Positions 1-8,137 of a stretch of 64,000 bases of DNA are shown here, piece after piece (positions within the stretch are counted from its first letter, which is position 1; each line of letters opens with the position of its first letter). The notes under the pieces are model-generated. The model had not been told where the DNA came from. It worked only from the letters and a program-made list of their open reading frames with translations, and ran no database searches. Both the position numbers and the translations under genes were made by a program. Location of the stretch: NCBI RefSeq assembly GCF_003711105.1, contig NZ_CP023865.1:2330001-2394000 (forward strand), given 5' to 3'. Source of the DNA: Actinoplanes teichomyceticus ATCC 31121. GTDB taxonomy: Bacteria > Actinomycetota > Actinomycetes > Mycobacteriales > Micromonosporaceae.

Positions 1-248
1 CGGGGGCAGCCGGGTGATCTTCACTCTTCCGGACCGGCCGGCGTGACCGCCGGACGAGGCCCCCGCGCCGCGGAAGAGGATGGGTGATACTCACCACCCT
101 GGGCGTTTCCGTGGCGCGCCGCTCGTCACCTTTGCCCGGGATTTATGGGGACGACAGGGGAGCTTCCGGGAGGATGGCGATTCTGCGGTTGTTCGTGGTA
201 GGTAATGTCCTCAGGCTGCTGCAGAGTGATCGGACCGGGGGACGGAGA
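1..248. other. upstream region, no gene seen
   Basis: No convincing gene is seen. The reading frame of the following membrane protein is open back to about position 84, but the peptide before position 249 lacks clear protein character. The segment probably holds the promoter and leader of that gene. Confidence 0.4.
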
Positions 249-1589
249 TTGCCAGCCGCGAACACCAGTGACACCACCGGACCCACCACCCAGATTCCCG
301 CCCCGCGCGCGCCGGAACGGGAGGCGTCGCTCGCCGCGCCCGAGCCGGGCGCGCCGGAATCGACCGCGTCGCTCGCCGCGCCCGAGCCGGGCGCGCCGGA
401 ATCGACCGCGTCGCTCGCCGCGCCCGAGCCGGGCGCGCCGGGATCGGGAGCGCCGGTCGCCGCCGCACGGCCGCGCCGTCTCGCCGGGATCGCGGCGGCC
501 TGGCCGGCCCTGCTGCTCTACGCCACGTTGCGCGCCACCGGCCTGATCACCTTCTGGCTGATCGCCACCGAGAAGCACCGCGACATGTGGGCGCAGCTCG
601 GCCGCTGGGACGCCGGGTGGTACACCGGGATCGTCGCCCGGGGCTACGACGCCGCCTTCCAGTACCGGCCGGACGGCACGCCGCTGCCCAGCAACCTGGC
701 GTTCTTCCCGCTCTACCCCGGCCTCACCTGGCTCGCCGACCGGGTGGTGCCCGGCGACGCCGCGGTGGCCGGGCTGGCGATCGCCTGGACGGCCGGGCTC
801 GCCGCGGCCTGGGGCCTCTTCGCGGTCGGCGCGCACCTGCACAACCGGCGCACCGGCGTGCTGCTGGCGGGACTCTGGGCGGTCATCCCGCACGCGCTGG
901 TCGAGTCGATGGCCTACACCGAGACGCTGTTCACCGCGCTCTGCGCCTGGTCGCTGTTCGCCGTGCTGCGGCGGCACTGGGTGACCGCCGGGCTGCTCTG
1001 CTCGCTGGCCGGGCTGACCCGCCCGACCGGCGCCGCCCTGGTCACCGCGGTCGGCCTGGCCGCGCTGGTGGCGGTCGTGCGCCGCCGGGACGGCTGGCGG
1101 CCCTGGCTGGGTGGGTTGCTGGCGCCGCTGGGCTTCGCCGGTTACGTCCTCTGGGTGGGCGACCGGCTCGGCCGGACGGACGGCTACTTCCGGGTCCAGA
1201 AGGACACCTGGAACATGTACTACGACAACGGCTGGTACACGCTCACCACGGCGCGCACCCTGGTCACCGGCAAGAGCGACCTGGCCATCGTGATGTGCAC
1301 GGTGGTGCTGCTCGCCGCGATCGCCCTGTTCGTGGCGCTCTCCGCGGACGGCCGGGCGTGGCCGCTCGCGGTCTTCTCCCTGGTGGTCATCGCGATGGTC
1401 TTCTTCGGACACGGGTACTACCACGCCAAGGGCCGCCTGCTGATCCCCGCGTTCCCCGTGCTGCTGCCGATCGCCAGCGCCCTGGCGGCCGCCCACCGGC
1501 GCACCGTCGTCGCGGTCCTGACCACCCTGGCCGTGGTGTCCGCCACCTACGGCGTCTACGTGCTGCTCTTCTGGACCCACTCGCCGTGA
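249..1589 (+). CDS. PIG-V-like membrane mannosyltransferase family protein
   Basis: Predicted polytopic glycosyltransferase (446 aa) of the GT-C / PIG-V-like type that uses lipid-linked sugar donors at the membrane. The N-terminal ~75 residues are a disordered Ala/Pro/Glu stretch made of a 14-residue tandem repeat (ASLAAPEPGAPEST). About ten hydrophobic segments follow. A WDAGWY motif and an LAFFPLYP motif lie just after the first membrane segment, as in the PIG-V-like family, where the acidic residue of the first loop is catalytic. The chosen start is a TTG at 249 preceded by GGGGACGGAG; the frame is open further upstream, so ATG 174 is an alternative. Acceptor unknown. Family assignment is by motif recognition. 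Confidence 0.7.
   Translation: MPAANTSDTTGPTTQIPAPRAPEREASLAAPEPGAPESTASLAAPEPGAPESTASLAAPEPGAPGSGAPVAAARPRRLAGIAAAWPALLLYATLRATGLITFWLIATEKHRDMWAQLGRWDAGWYTGIVARGYDAAFQYRPDGTPLPSNLAFFPLYPGLTWLADRVVPGDAAVAGLAIAWTAGLAAAWGLFAVGAHLHNRRTGVLLAGLWAVIPHALVESMAYTETLFTALCAWSLFAVLRRHWVTAGLLCSLAGLTRPTGAALVTAVGLAALVAVVRRRDGWRPWLGGLLAPLGFAGYVLWVGDRLGRTDGYFRVQKDTWNMYYDNGWYTLTTARTLVTGKSDLAIVMCTVVLLAAIALFVALSADGRAWPLAVFSLVVIAMVFFGHGYYHAKGRLLIPAFPVLLPIASALAAAHRRTVVAVLTTLAVVSATYGVYVLLFWTHSP
324..441. repeat. 42-bp tandem repeat, about 2.8 copies, in coding sequence
   Basis: Copies begin at 324, 366 and 408 and are nearly identical. The repeat is a multiple of three, so copy number changes only the length of the disordered N-terminus of the mannosyltransferase-like protein. 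Confidence 0.9.
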
Positions 1590-1675
1590 CGCACCGGGCG
1601 GGCGGCGCCGACGGCGATGCCCGGGCCGTCCGCGGCCGTCACCGCGACCCGCCGGTGGCGCCCGCCGCCGGGTGT

Positions 1676-1681
1676 TAGCGT
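1676..1681 (+). promoter_or_regulatory. -10 element, leaderless type
   Basis: TAGCGT, 7 bases before the methyltransferase GTG. No ribosome binding site is seen. Confidence 0.5.
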
Positions 1682-1688
1682 CGACCGG

Positions 1689-2492
1689 GTGACAGCGGAC
1701 CTTTTCGATGCGGCGGCCATGTACGACGACGACTACCTGCACTTCTTCACGGGGTCGGCGACACGGGTCACGCACGGGCCGGCGGTCCCCGCGGGCGGAT
1801 CGGGCACGGCGGCCGCCGATCTGGTGTGGCGCCTTCTCGGCCTGGAGCCCGGAATGCGCGTGCTGGATCTCGCCTGCGGTCCCGGGGCGCTGGCGAACGC
1901 TCTGGCCGGGCGCGGCTGCCGGGTCACCGGGCTGGACTTCTCCGAGGTGTTCCTGCGGCGGGCCCGGGCGGACGCGGCCGCGCTGGGCGTCGAGGTCGAC
2001 TATCAGGCCGGCGACATGCGGTCGTTGCCGGCCGGGTGGAGCGGCCGCTTCGGCCGGGTGGTGAACTGGTCGACGGCCTTCGGATACTTCGACGACCCCA
2101 CGAACCGGCGGGTGCTCGGCGAGATCGTGCGGGTGCTGCGGCCCGGCGGGCGGCTGGCGATGGACCTCGACAACCTGACCAGGTTCCTCACCGACTGGAC
2201 CCCGTCGCGGATCACGGTGGCCCGCGACGACGGCGACATGCTCGCCGACCGGCACCGCCTGGACCCGCTGACCGGCCGGTTCGAGGTGGAGCGGACGGTG
2301 ATCCGGGACGGGACGGTCCGCCGGCTCACATTCCTCAAACGGCTGTTCGGTTTCCCGGAGATCCGGGACTGGTGTGTGGCCGCCGGGCTGGGCACGGTGG
2401 CCGGGTACGGCGAGGACGGCCGGCCGCTGACCGCCGAGCACCAGCGCATGATCGTGGTGGCCGGGACGGGTGACCCGGGGCGGGGCGCGTGA
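1689..2492 (+). CDS. class I SAM-dependent methyltransferase
   Basis: A 267-aa cytosolic Rossmann-fold methyltransferase. The SAM-binding motif I reads VLDLACGPGALA (about residues 56-67), followed by the acidic motif II (VTGLDFSE), motif post-I (GDMRSLP) and a LRPGGRLAMDL segment typical of methyltransferase domain families 11/25. The second half is a small all-beta cap also seen in these families. The GTG start is chosen because a -10 box precedes it by 7 bases and the protein (TADLFDAAAMYDDDY) begins like its relatives. Substrate unknown. It ends 180 bp before the convergent DUF1906 gene, with a minisatellite between. Confidence 0.85.
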   Translation: MTADLFDAAAMYDDDYLHFFTGSATRVTHGPAVPAGGSGTAAADLVWRLLGLEPGMRVLDLACGPGALANALAGRGCRVTGLDFSEVFLRRARADAAALGVEVDYQAGDMRSLPAGWSGRFGRVVNWSTAFGYFDDPTNRRVLGEIVRVLRPGGRLAMDLDNLTRFLTDWTPSRITVARDDGDMLADRHRLDPLTGRFEVERTVIRDGTVRRLTFLKRLFGFPEIRDWCVAAGLGTVAGYGEDGRPLTAEHQRMIVVAGTGDPGRGA

Positions 2493-2560
2493 GCGCGGGC
2501 GGGACGGGACAGGTCGTACCGGAAAGGGTTGCGGGTCGCGCAGCGGCGCGGTGAATCGTC

Positions 2561-2670
2561 ACCGCGCCGCACCCGGCGCGACCGCGCCGCACCCGGCGCG
2601 ACCGCGCCGCACCCGGCGCGACCGCGCCGCACCCGGCGCGACCGCGCCGCACCCGGCGCGACCGCGCCGC
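2561..2670. repeat. 20-bp perfect tandem repeat, 5.5 copies
   Basis: The unit accgcgccgcacccggcgcg is repeated without mismatch five times plus a half copy. It fills the spacer between two convergent genes and ends two bases from the stop codon of the minus-strand gene. Each unit is rich in complementary GCGC/CCGC words and may fold in RNA. Confidence 0.97.
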
Positions 2671-2671
2671 C

Positions 2672-4297
2672 TCAGAACAGCGGCGAGCGTCCCCGGTACC
2701 CGGTGGCGATGCGCACCCCGGCGAGCAGGCCCTTGCCGGTGCCGCGGTAGAGGAACAGGTACCCGGTGCTGGCCTGCACCCCGACCAGGTCGGGGTAACC
2801 GTCGCGGTCGAAGTCGCCGACGCCGGTCAGGTCGCGCAGGCTCTTCCCGACGCCGACCCGCAGCCGGGCCTGGAAGCCGCCGGACTTGCCGCGGTACAGG
2901 TAGAAGATGCCGGTCTTGGTCTCCTTGACGAGCAGGTCCTGGTAACCGTCCCGGTTGAAGTCGCCGACGCCGGTGAACTCGCTGCGGTTGTTCCAGTCAC
3001 CGGCCGCGACCAGCTTGCGGGTGCCGAACCGGGCGCCCTTGACACCGGGGTACAGGTAGAGGTTGCCGTTGCTGATCTGCTGGGCCAGCAGATCCTGGTA
3101 GCCGTCCCGGTTGAAGTCCCCGATCGCGGTGAACTCGCGCAGCTTGCGCTGATCCTTGTAGAGCTGCTTGCGGTTGCCGAGCCGCCCGTTGCGCAGGCCG
3201 GGGTAGAGGTAGACCGTCCCGGTGGACTTCGTGCGGGCCACCACGTCCTGGTAGCCGTCCCGGTTCAGGTCCATCCGGACCAGCTGGTCCATGCCGGCGA
3301 ACCCGGAGACGACCGACGACCGGCCGGCCTCGGTGACGACCGTCCCGTTGCCCGGGTACGCGAACACGTTGCCGGTGCTCGTGGTCCGCGCCAGCACGTC
3401 GGACCAGCCGTTACGGGTCCAGTCGGACTGCTTCGTGGCCGGCAGCACGCGGAAGTCCAGGTAGTCGCTGTCGATGTTGATGGCGACGCCGCCGTACGTC
3501 TCGACGTGACCGCCCCGGTACTGCTTCATCCGCCGGTTCGGCGACCAGTAGCCGGCCGGGATCCCGGGATCGGTGACCGTGGCCTTGTTGTCCCAGCGGG
3601 CGAAGTCCACGTAGTCCGGTCGCACGTACCCGGCCTTGTGGTAGACCGCGACCTGGTCGGCGATGCCGGATCCTGCGCTGCTGTAGTACCCGGACAGGTA
3701 ACCCAGGTCGTGCAGCCGGGCGGTCCACGCGCTCATGAACGTCAGCACCCCGGCCTTGCAGGTGGCGTCGGCGCTGTCGTACGCCTCCATGTCGTAGATC
3801 AGCACGCTCTGCGGAGCCAGCCCGAGCGCCCGGGCCTGCGCGGCCGCGTCACTGGCGGCGGCCGTGCCCTGCGCCGCGGCGGTGCTGTTGACGATCAGGT
3901 TCTTGCGGGTGGCGGGGGTGCAGGCGGCCTGCGGCCCGACGTAGATCGGGATCAGCCGCCAGCCACGGTTGACCTGTTCACGGACCCAGTCCGCGGTCAG
4001 GTTCGGCTGGGCGCAGCCCCGGCTCACCCCGCCGATGTAGATGCCGGCCGCCCGGTACGGCGACGACTTCAGCCACGCCGACATGGCCGCGCTGGACGGG
4101 GCGGTGCAGGCGTCGAAGCCGTACCCGGTGAAGTTGCCCGGCTGCGGCGGGAGTGCGGCCGCCGCGCCCGCGGTGTTCATGAACGCGAGCGGGATCAGCG
4201 ACAACAGCACCGCGGCGGCCCCGAGCAGGCGCTTGCGGTGCCGGACCAGCCAGCGCGGACTCATCCGGTGACGGCCCGCCGTGGGCGCATCGCTCAT
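2672..4297 (-). CDS. secreted DUF1906 glycoside-hydrolase-like protein with FG-GAP repeats
   Basis: A 541-aa exported protein. Residues 1-46 form a signal peptide with an Arg-rich n-region and a hydrophobic core (LLGAAAVLLSLIPLAF) ending near AGAAA. The next ~210 residues match the DUF1906 / Rv2525c-like TIM-barrel family, starting GYGFDACTAPS and containing a YIGG segment, LIPIYVGPQ and YDMEAY; this family is related to GH25-like wall-active domains. The C-terminal half carries at least four FG-GAP/VCBS repeats with the calcium-binding pattern D-x-N/D-x-DGY-x-D (DLNRDGYQD, GDFNRDGYQD twice, GDFDRDGYPD), forming a beta-propeller. The likely role is cell-wall or polysaccharide binding or cleavage outside the cell. 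Start ATG 4297; ATG 4264 (MSPRWLV) is an alternative. Confidence 0.85.
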   Translation of the reverse strand: MSDAPTAGRHRMSPRWLVRHRKRLLGAAAVLLSLIPLAFMNTAGAAAALPPQPGNFTGYGFDACTAPSSAAMSAWLKSSPYRAAGIYIGGVSRGCAQPNLTADWVREQVNRGWRLIPIYVGPQAACTPATRKNLIVNSTAAAQGTAAASDAAAQARALGLAPQSVLIYDMEAYDSADATCKAGVLTFMSAWTARLHDLGYLSGYYSSAGSGIADQVAVYHKAGYVRPDYVDFARWDNKATVTDPGIPAGYWSPNRRMKQYRGGHVETYGGVAINIDSDYLDFRVLPATKQSDWTRNGWSDVLARTTSTGNVFAYPGNGTVVTEAGRSSVVSGFAGMDQLVRMDLNRDGYQDVVARTKSTGTVYLYPGLRNGRLGNRKQLYKDQRKLREFTAIGDFNRDGYQDLLAQQISNGNLYLYPGVKGARFGTRKLVAAGDWNNRSEFTGVGDFNRDGYQDLLVKETKTGIFYLYRGKSGGFQARLRVGVGKSLRDLTGVGDFDRDGYPDLVGVQASTGYLFLYRGTGKGLLAGVRIATGYRGRSPLF

Positions 4298-4447
4298 GGG
4301 ACACCTAACGTCGATGACGAGGAAACCCGTCGATGCAACCAGCTGGCGATCTTGCTGCCAAGGCCCGTTCGGCCGACTTCTGCCCGCCTGAACGGATCCC
4401 GTCGTGAGCTGCCCCACTCGGCCCGGGGCGACCGGGTCGTCGGGCCC

Positions 4448-4453
4448 TACGCT
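4448..4453 (+). promoter_or_regulatory. -10 element, leaderless type
   Basis: TACGCT exactly 6 bases before the GTG of the MFS gene. Confidence 0.5.
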
Positions 4454-4459
4454 CGCCCG

Positions 4460-5683
4460 GTGGATCAACTGACCGGCCGGCAGCGGTGGATCGCGCTGCT
4501 CGCCCTCGCCCTGGGTGGCGTGGCGATCGGCCTGACCGAGTTCGTGGCCATGGGCCTGCTGCCGGACATGGCCCGGGACCTGCTGCCCGACGCGTGGGCC
4601 CGATCGAACGAGGACGCGGTCGCCCGGGCCGGATGGGTGATCACGGCGTACGCGCTCGGGGTGGTCGCCGGCGCGCCGCTGATCGCCGCGCTCTCCGCCC
4701 GGATGCCGCGCAAGCGGCTGGTGCTGCTCCTGCTCGCGCTCTTCACCGCGGGCACCCTGGCCTCCGCGGTCGCGCCCACGTTCGGCCTGGTGCTGGTGGC
4801 CCGGTTCGTGGCGGCCATGCCGCACGGCGCCTACTTCGGCGCGGCCGGGCTGCTCGCCGCCACCCTGATGGGTCCGGGCAGCGAGGCACGCGGATACGCC
4901 ACCGTGCTGGGCGGGCTGACCCTGGCCAACGTCGCCGGCGTCCCGGCCATCACACTGCTCGGCCAGCAGGCCGGGTGGCGTCCGGCATATCTGGCGATCG
5001 CGGCGGTCTTCCTGCTCACCCTGTTCGCCGTGCTGGCCACCGTGCCCGACGTGCCGATGGCGGCCGGCGCCTCGATCGGCACCGAACTGCGCGCCCTGCG
5101 CCGGCCGCAGGTGTGGCTGGTGGCGGCGACCGCCGCGGTGGGCTTCGCCGGGTTCTTCGCGGTGGACAGCTACATCGCGCCGGTGACCACCGAGGTGACC
5201 GGGCTGAGCGCCGGCGCCGTGCCGTGGGTGCTGGTCGCGGTCGGTCTGGGGATGACGGTCGGCAACGCGCTGGGCGGCTGGTTCGCCGACCGGAACCTGC
5301 GACGGGCCACCCTGGCCGGGTTCGGCTGCTCGATCGCCGCGGTGGTGCTCTTCGCGCTGGTGGCACGCTCGCCGGTCGGGCTGTTCGGGGCGGCGTTCCT
5401 GGTCGGCGCGGCCAGCCTGTTCCTCGGCCCGGCGCTGCAGGCCCGGCTGATCACGGTCGCTCCGGGCGCCCAGCTGATGGGCGCCGCGGTCAACCAGTCG
5501 GCGATGAACCTGGCCAACAGCCTGGGCGCGGCCCTCGGCGGCCTGGTCATCGCCGGCGGCTACGGCTACCTCGCCCCGGCCTGGACCGGGGTGGCGCTGG
5601 CCGCGGGCGGCCTGGCGCTGGCGGCGACGAGTTTCGCACTGGACCGGCGGCCGCGGTCGGCGGCCCCCGTCGCGATCGGCTGA
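4460..5683 (+). CDS. MFS transporter, DHA1 / AraJ-like
   Basis: A 407-aa inner-membrane major facilitator with 12 predicted membrane helices. It shows the DHA1 loop 2-3 region (ALSARMPRKRLVLLLL) and the motif ALGVVAGAPLIAALSARMP characteristic of the AraJ/PbuE sugar- or drug-efflux group. The frame is open far upstream, but GTG 4460 is chosen because a -10 box precedes it and the protein then begins with a short N-tail before helix 1. It is divergent from the DUF1906 gene with about 160 bp between. Substrate cannot be told from sequence. Confidence 0.85.
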   Translation: MDQLTGRQRWIALLALALGGVAIGLTEFVAMGLLPDMARDLLPDAWARSNEDAVARAGWVITAYALGVVAGAPLIAALSARMPRKRLVLLLLALFTAGTLASAVAPTFGLVLVARFVAAMPHGAYFGAAGLLAATLMGPGSEARGYATVLGGLTLANVAGVPAITLLGQQAGWRPAYLAIAAVFLLTLFAVLATVPDVPMAAGASIGTELRALRRPQVWLVAATAAVGFAGFFAVDSYIAPVTTEVTGLSAGAVPWVLVAVGLGMTVGNALGGWFADRNLRRATLAGFGCSIAAVVLFALVARSPVGLFGAAFLVGAASLFLGPALQARLITVAPGAQLMGAAVNQSAMNLANSLGAALGGLVIAGGYGYLAPAWTGVALAAGGLALAATSFALDRRPRSAAPVAIG

Positions 5684-5849
5684 CGGGCGGACCGGCCGGC
5701 ATGGCGGCGTCCACGGGATGCGGCTGCATCACCGGGGCCCGTGCGCGCGGGAGATCGGCATCTGGCGGTGTCAGACGCGCCGCAGGCCTCCCAGGCCCGT
5801 GCGTGCGGGAGATCGAGCCGGAATCAGCCGCCGGTGCCGACGGCCGGGC
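5684..5849. other. spacer with a direct repeat
   Basis: Short convergent spacer. A near-identical ~20-base sequence (gcccgtgcgcgcgggagatc) occurs at about 5738 and, with one change, at about 5798. No gene seen. Confidence 0.5.
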
Positions 5850-6242
5850 TCACTCCCGGTAGGAGACCCCGATCACCAACTGCCCGTCCCGGGGATGGGC
5901 CCACACGTAGACGAAGCCGGGATCGAGCAGAGTCGGTGGCCTGCGTCGTGTCTCGGCCAGATCCATCGCACGGGCCAGGTCTTCCGGTGACTGCCCCGCC
6001 GCCGGTGCGATGGTGAGCTGCCACCAGCATCCACCGGAGCCGCACTTCCTGCCGTCCTCGACGACACTCGCCCCGGACGGCACGTCCGGTATTCGCGACC
6101 TCGGCGGCAGCTCTCCCTCACCGAACCAGCTCATCAGCATCAGGAACCGCAGGACCCAGAGGCACACCAGCACGGCCAGCGCGAGGGACACGGCCACGAG
6201 CGCGTACTTGACGCCTTTCCTCGACCCGGTACGCGGCATCAT
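5850..6242 (-). CDS. small membrane-anchored protein, function unknown
   Basis: A 130-aa protein. It has a short basic N-terminus, one strong transmembrane segment (about residues 11-36, YALVAVSLALAVLVCLWVLR) and an extracytoplasmic domain of ~90 residues with a C-G-S-G-G-C pair and a repeated W. No family recognised. The start is the first of two adjacent ATGs, 6 bases after a TACCCT -10 box (6249-6254), so the mRNA is probably leaderless. The composition looks genuinely coding and it sits alone between the MFS and STAS genes. Confidence 0.6.
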   Translation of the reverse strand: MMPRTGSRKGVKYALVAVSLALAVLVCLWVLRFLMLMSWFGEGELPPRSRIPDVPSGASVVEDGRKCGSGGCWWQLTIAPAAGQSPEDLARAMDLAETRRRPPTLLDPGFVYVWAHPRDGQLVIGVSYRE

Positions 6243-6248
6243 GGCGCC

Positions 6249-6254
6249 AGGGTA
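6249..6254 (-). promoter_or_regulatory. -10 element, leaderless type
   Basis: TACCCT on the minus strand, 6 bases before the ATG at 6242. Confidence 0.45.
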
Positions 6255-6545
6255 GCGAGCCCTCACCTCGGCCTGCCACGAGGGACGGCATCAGCGCCCG
6301 TGGATCGGCGGCCCTGCCGGTCGCGCCCTTCCCGGGCGGCGTCGTCCTCCGTTCACCTGATCGACAGGCGCAGTTGGTTCGCCGGAGGGATGGTGTCCGG
6401 GACGCTGGACGCCGTTCCTGCCGGGTGGTGTCCGGGTCCACCGTGGTCAACTCGGGTCCGTCCGGGATCCGCCGGGTCCCGGTCCGAGGGCGCCACCCGA
6501 CGGGGGAAAGAACATCCGGCTCCGCGGGAGTGCGGAAAGCTGAAC
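6255..6545. other. intergenic region upstream of the STAS gene
   Basis: No gene supported. It contains two copies of ggtgtccggg (about 6391 and 6428). It presumably carries the STAS promoter, but no clear -10/-35 pair is seen. Confidence 0.35.
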
Positions 6546-6569
6546 GTGACGGTAACGAAGGGTGACCCG

Positions 6570-6893
6570 ATGCGCAGCTCGGTGCTGGAGGTCCGTACCG
6601 GTCCGGACGGCAGCGTGGTGATCCATCCACATGGCTCCGTCGGGGTCGACAAGGCGGTCGAGTTGCGCCAGCTCCTGGTGCACACCGTCCGCCGGGTCCG
6701 TCCGCTGCGGCTGATCGTCGACCTGGCCGACGCGCCCGAACTCGACCCGATCAACCTGGGCTCCGTGGTGGCCGCCTGCGACCTGGGTGACGACCACCAG
6801 GTCGCGGTGTTCATCCACAATGCCACCGTCTCGCTGGCCGCCCAGCTGACCGCGGCCGGTCTGCCGCGTCAGCGGGTGCGGGGCGGGTGCTGA
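6570..6893 (+). CDS. STAS-domain protein (anti-sigma factor antagonist-like)
   Basis: A 107-aa single STAS domain like the anti-anti-sigma factors SpoIIAA/BldG, which bind an anti-sigma kinase in partner-switching control. The fold core IVDLADAPELDPINLGSVV is visible. The usual phosphorylatable Ser of the DSSGLG motif is absent (DPINLG here), so regulation by kinase phosphorylation may be lost. Start ATG 6570 follows AAGGGTGACCCG; an in-frame GTG at 6546 preceded by GGAAAG is possible. No anti-sigma or sigma gene is adjacent. The 3-prime end of the gene is the first copy of the following tandem repeat. Confidence 0.7.
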   Translation: MRSSVLEVRTGPDGSVVIHPHGSVGVDKAVELRQLLVHTVRRVRPLRLIVDLADAPELDPINLGSVVAACDLGDDHQVAVFIHNATVSLAAQLTAAGLPRQRVRGGC

Positions 6894-7030
6894 CGCGGCC
6901 GGTCCGCCGGGTCAGCGGGTGCGGGGCGGGTGCTGACGGAACGGCGGCCGGTCCGCCGGGTCAGCGGGTGCCGGGCGGGTCCTGACGGAACGGCGGCCGG
7001 TTCGCCGGGTCAGCGGGTGCCGGGCGGTGC
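6860..7030. repeat. ~49-bp tandem repeat, about 3.5 copies, overlapping the STAS gene end
   Basis: Copies begin near 6860, 6900, 6949 and 6998. Each has ggt-c-gccg-gtcagcgggtgc followed by gggcgggt-ctgacgg. The first copy is the last ~34 bases of the STAS coding sequence including its stop codon; later copies carry the same stop-containing block. Confidence 0.85.
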
Positions 7031-7156
7031 GGGGCACGCGCGGACCGCCGTCGGTGGGCCCGGGCGGGGTCGGTCGATCGGCCGGGATTCCGGGCCCGGG
7101 CGTGCCATTCAGGCCGTGCTCACACCGCGTTTGACTGTTGTTCATCATCGGCGGCC

Positions 7157-7162
7157 TACCAT
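7157..7162 (+). promoter_or_regulatory. -10 element, leaderless type
   Basis: TACCAT, 6 bases before the ATG of the HD-domain gene. Confidence 0.5.
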
Positions 7163-7168
7163 CCGGCG

Positions 7169-7798
7169 ATGACGGCTCCCAGCCTGCTGCGCGTACCCGG
7201 CGAACTCCTCGAGTCCTTCGGGCCGCTCCAGCCCGCCGTGCTCCCCGGCCGTGCCGGCCCGCTGACCGCCGCGGCCCGGCTTCTCGCCGAGTCGCTGCTG
7301 GGTGACATGGGCAACCGCTGGCTGCACACCCAGGGCGTCGCCGAGCGCGCCGCCGGCCTCGCCGGCCCGCTCGGCGTCGATGCCGACCTGCTCACCGCGG
7401 CGGCCTGGCTGCACGACATCGGCTACGCCCCGCCCCTCGTGGTGACCGGTTTCCATCCCCTGGACGGCGCCGACCACCTGACCCGCAACGGCTGGCCGGT
7501 CCGGGTCGCCGGCCTGGTCGCCTACCACTCCGGCGCCCGGTTCGTCGCCGCGGCCCGGGGGCTGAGCGAGATGCTCGCGGTCTACCCGGACGAACGCACG
7601 GTTCTCGCCGACGCCCTCACCTACGCCGACCAGACCGTGGGCCCCAGCGGCGACCGCGTCGACCCGGACGCCCGGTACGCCGAGGTGCTCCACCGTCACG
7701 GCCCCTGCTCCTGGAACGCCCGGGTCGACCCGGAGCGCGGCCCCCACCTGCGCGCCGTCGCACGCCGCGTCGAACACCTGCTCGCCCGCGCCGCCTGA
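7169..7798 (+). CDS. HD-domain phosphohydrolase
   Basis: A 209-aa metal-dependent phosphohydrolase of the HD superfamily. The ligand set is visible in order: H in WLHTQGV, HD in WLHDIGYAP, H residues in FHPLDGADH and AYHSG, and D in TYADQTVG. This matches the HDIG subgroup, which acts on nucleotides or phosphorylated signals. The ATG start follows a TACCAT -10 box by 6 bases. It stands alone between repeats, so substrate and pathway cannot be inferred. Confidence 0.8.
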   Translation: MTAPSLLRVPGELLESFGPLQPAVLPGRAGPLTAAARLLAESLLGDMGNRWLHTQGVAERAAGLAGPLGVDADLLTAAAWLHDIGYAPPLVVTGFHPLDGADHLTRNGWPVRVAGLVAYHSGARFVAAARGLSEMLAVYPDERTVLADALTYADQTVGPSGDRVDPDARYAEVLHRHGPCSWNARVDPERGPHLRAVARRVEHLLARAA

Positions 7799-8137
7799 CC
7801 CGACGGACGCCGCCGACGGCGTGCCGGCCGCGCGGTGCCGCCGACGGCGTGCCGGCCCACGCGGTGTCGTTGTGGGGGGTCGCGGTTCCGGGTGCGGCGG
7901 GGTGTTGGTGCGGTCCCGTCCCGGTGGGCGCGGGGTGCTTGCGGACGTCGGGGTTCCGGTGGGCGCGGGGTGCTTGCGGACGTCGCGGTTCCGGGTGCGG
8001 CGGGGGGTTACGGCCGGCCCGCCCCGGCGGGTGGTCGTGGACGTGGGACCGCGTTGCCGTCACGGGCGGGACGGGCCGTCACCACCCGCCCCGCCCCGGC
8101 GGTCGCTGGACGGTCCGGACCCGGGACCGCGTCGCGG
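7799..8137. repeat. GC-rich spacer of imperfect short repeats
   Basis: No gene. Holds two copies of gccgacggcgtgccggc (near 7811 and 7842), two copies of gcgcggggtgcttgcggacg (near 7928 and 7964), and several ggttccgg-tg-gcg words. It resembles a decayed minisatellite. Confidence 0.7.

Noticed and set aside
126..2441. Long minus-strand open frame opposite the mannosyltransferase and methyltransferase
   Set aside because: Composition is Arg/Gly/Pro/His-rich shadow translation with no family match, and it opposes two genes with clear motifs.
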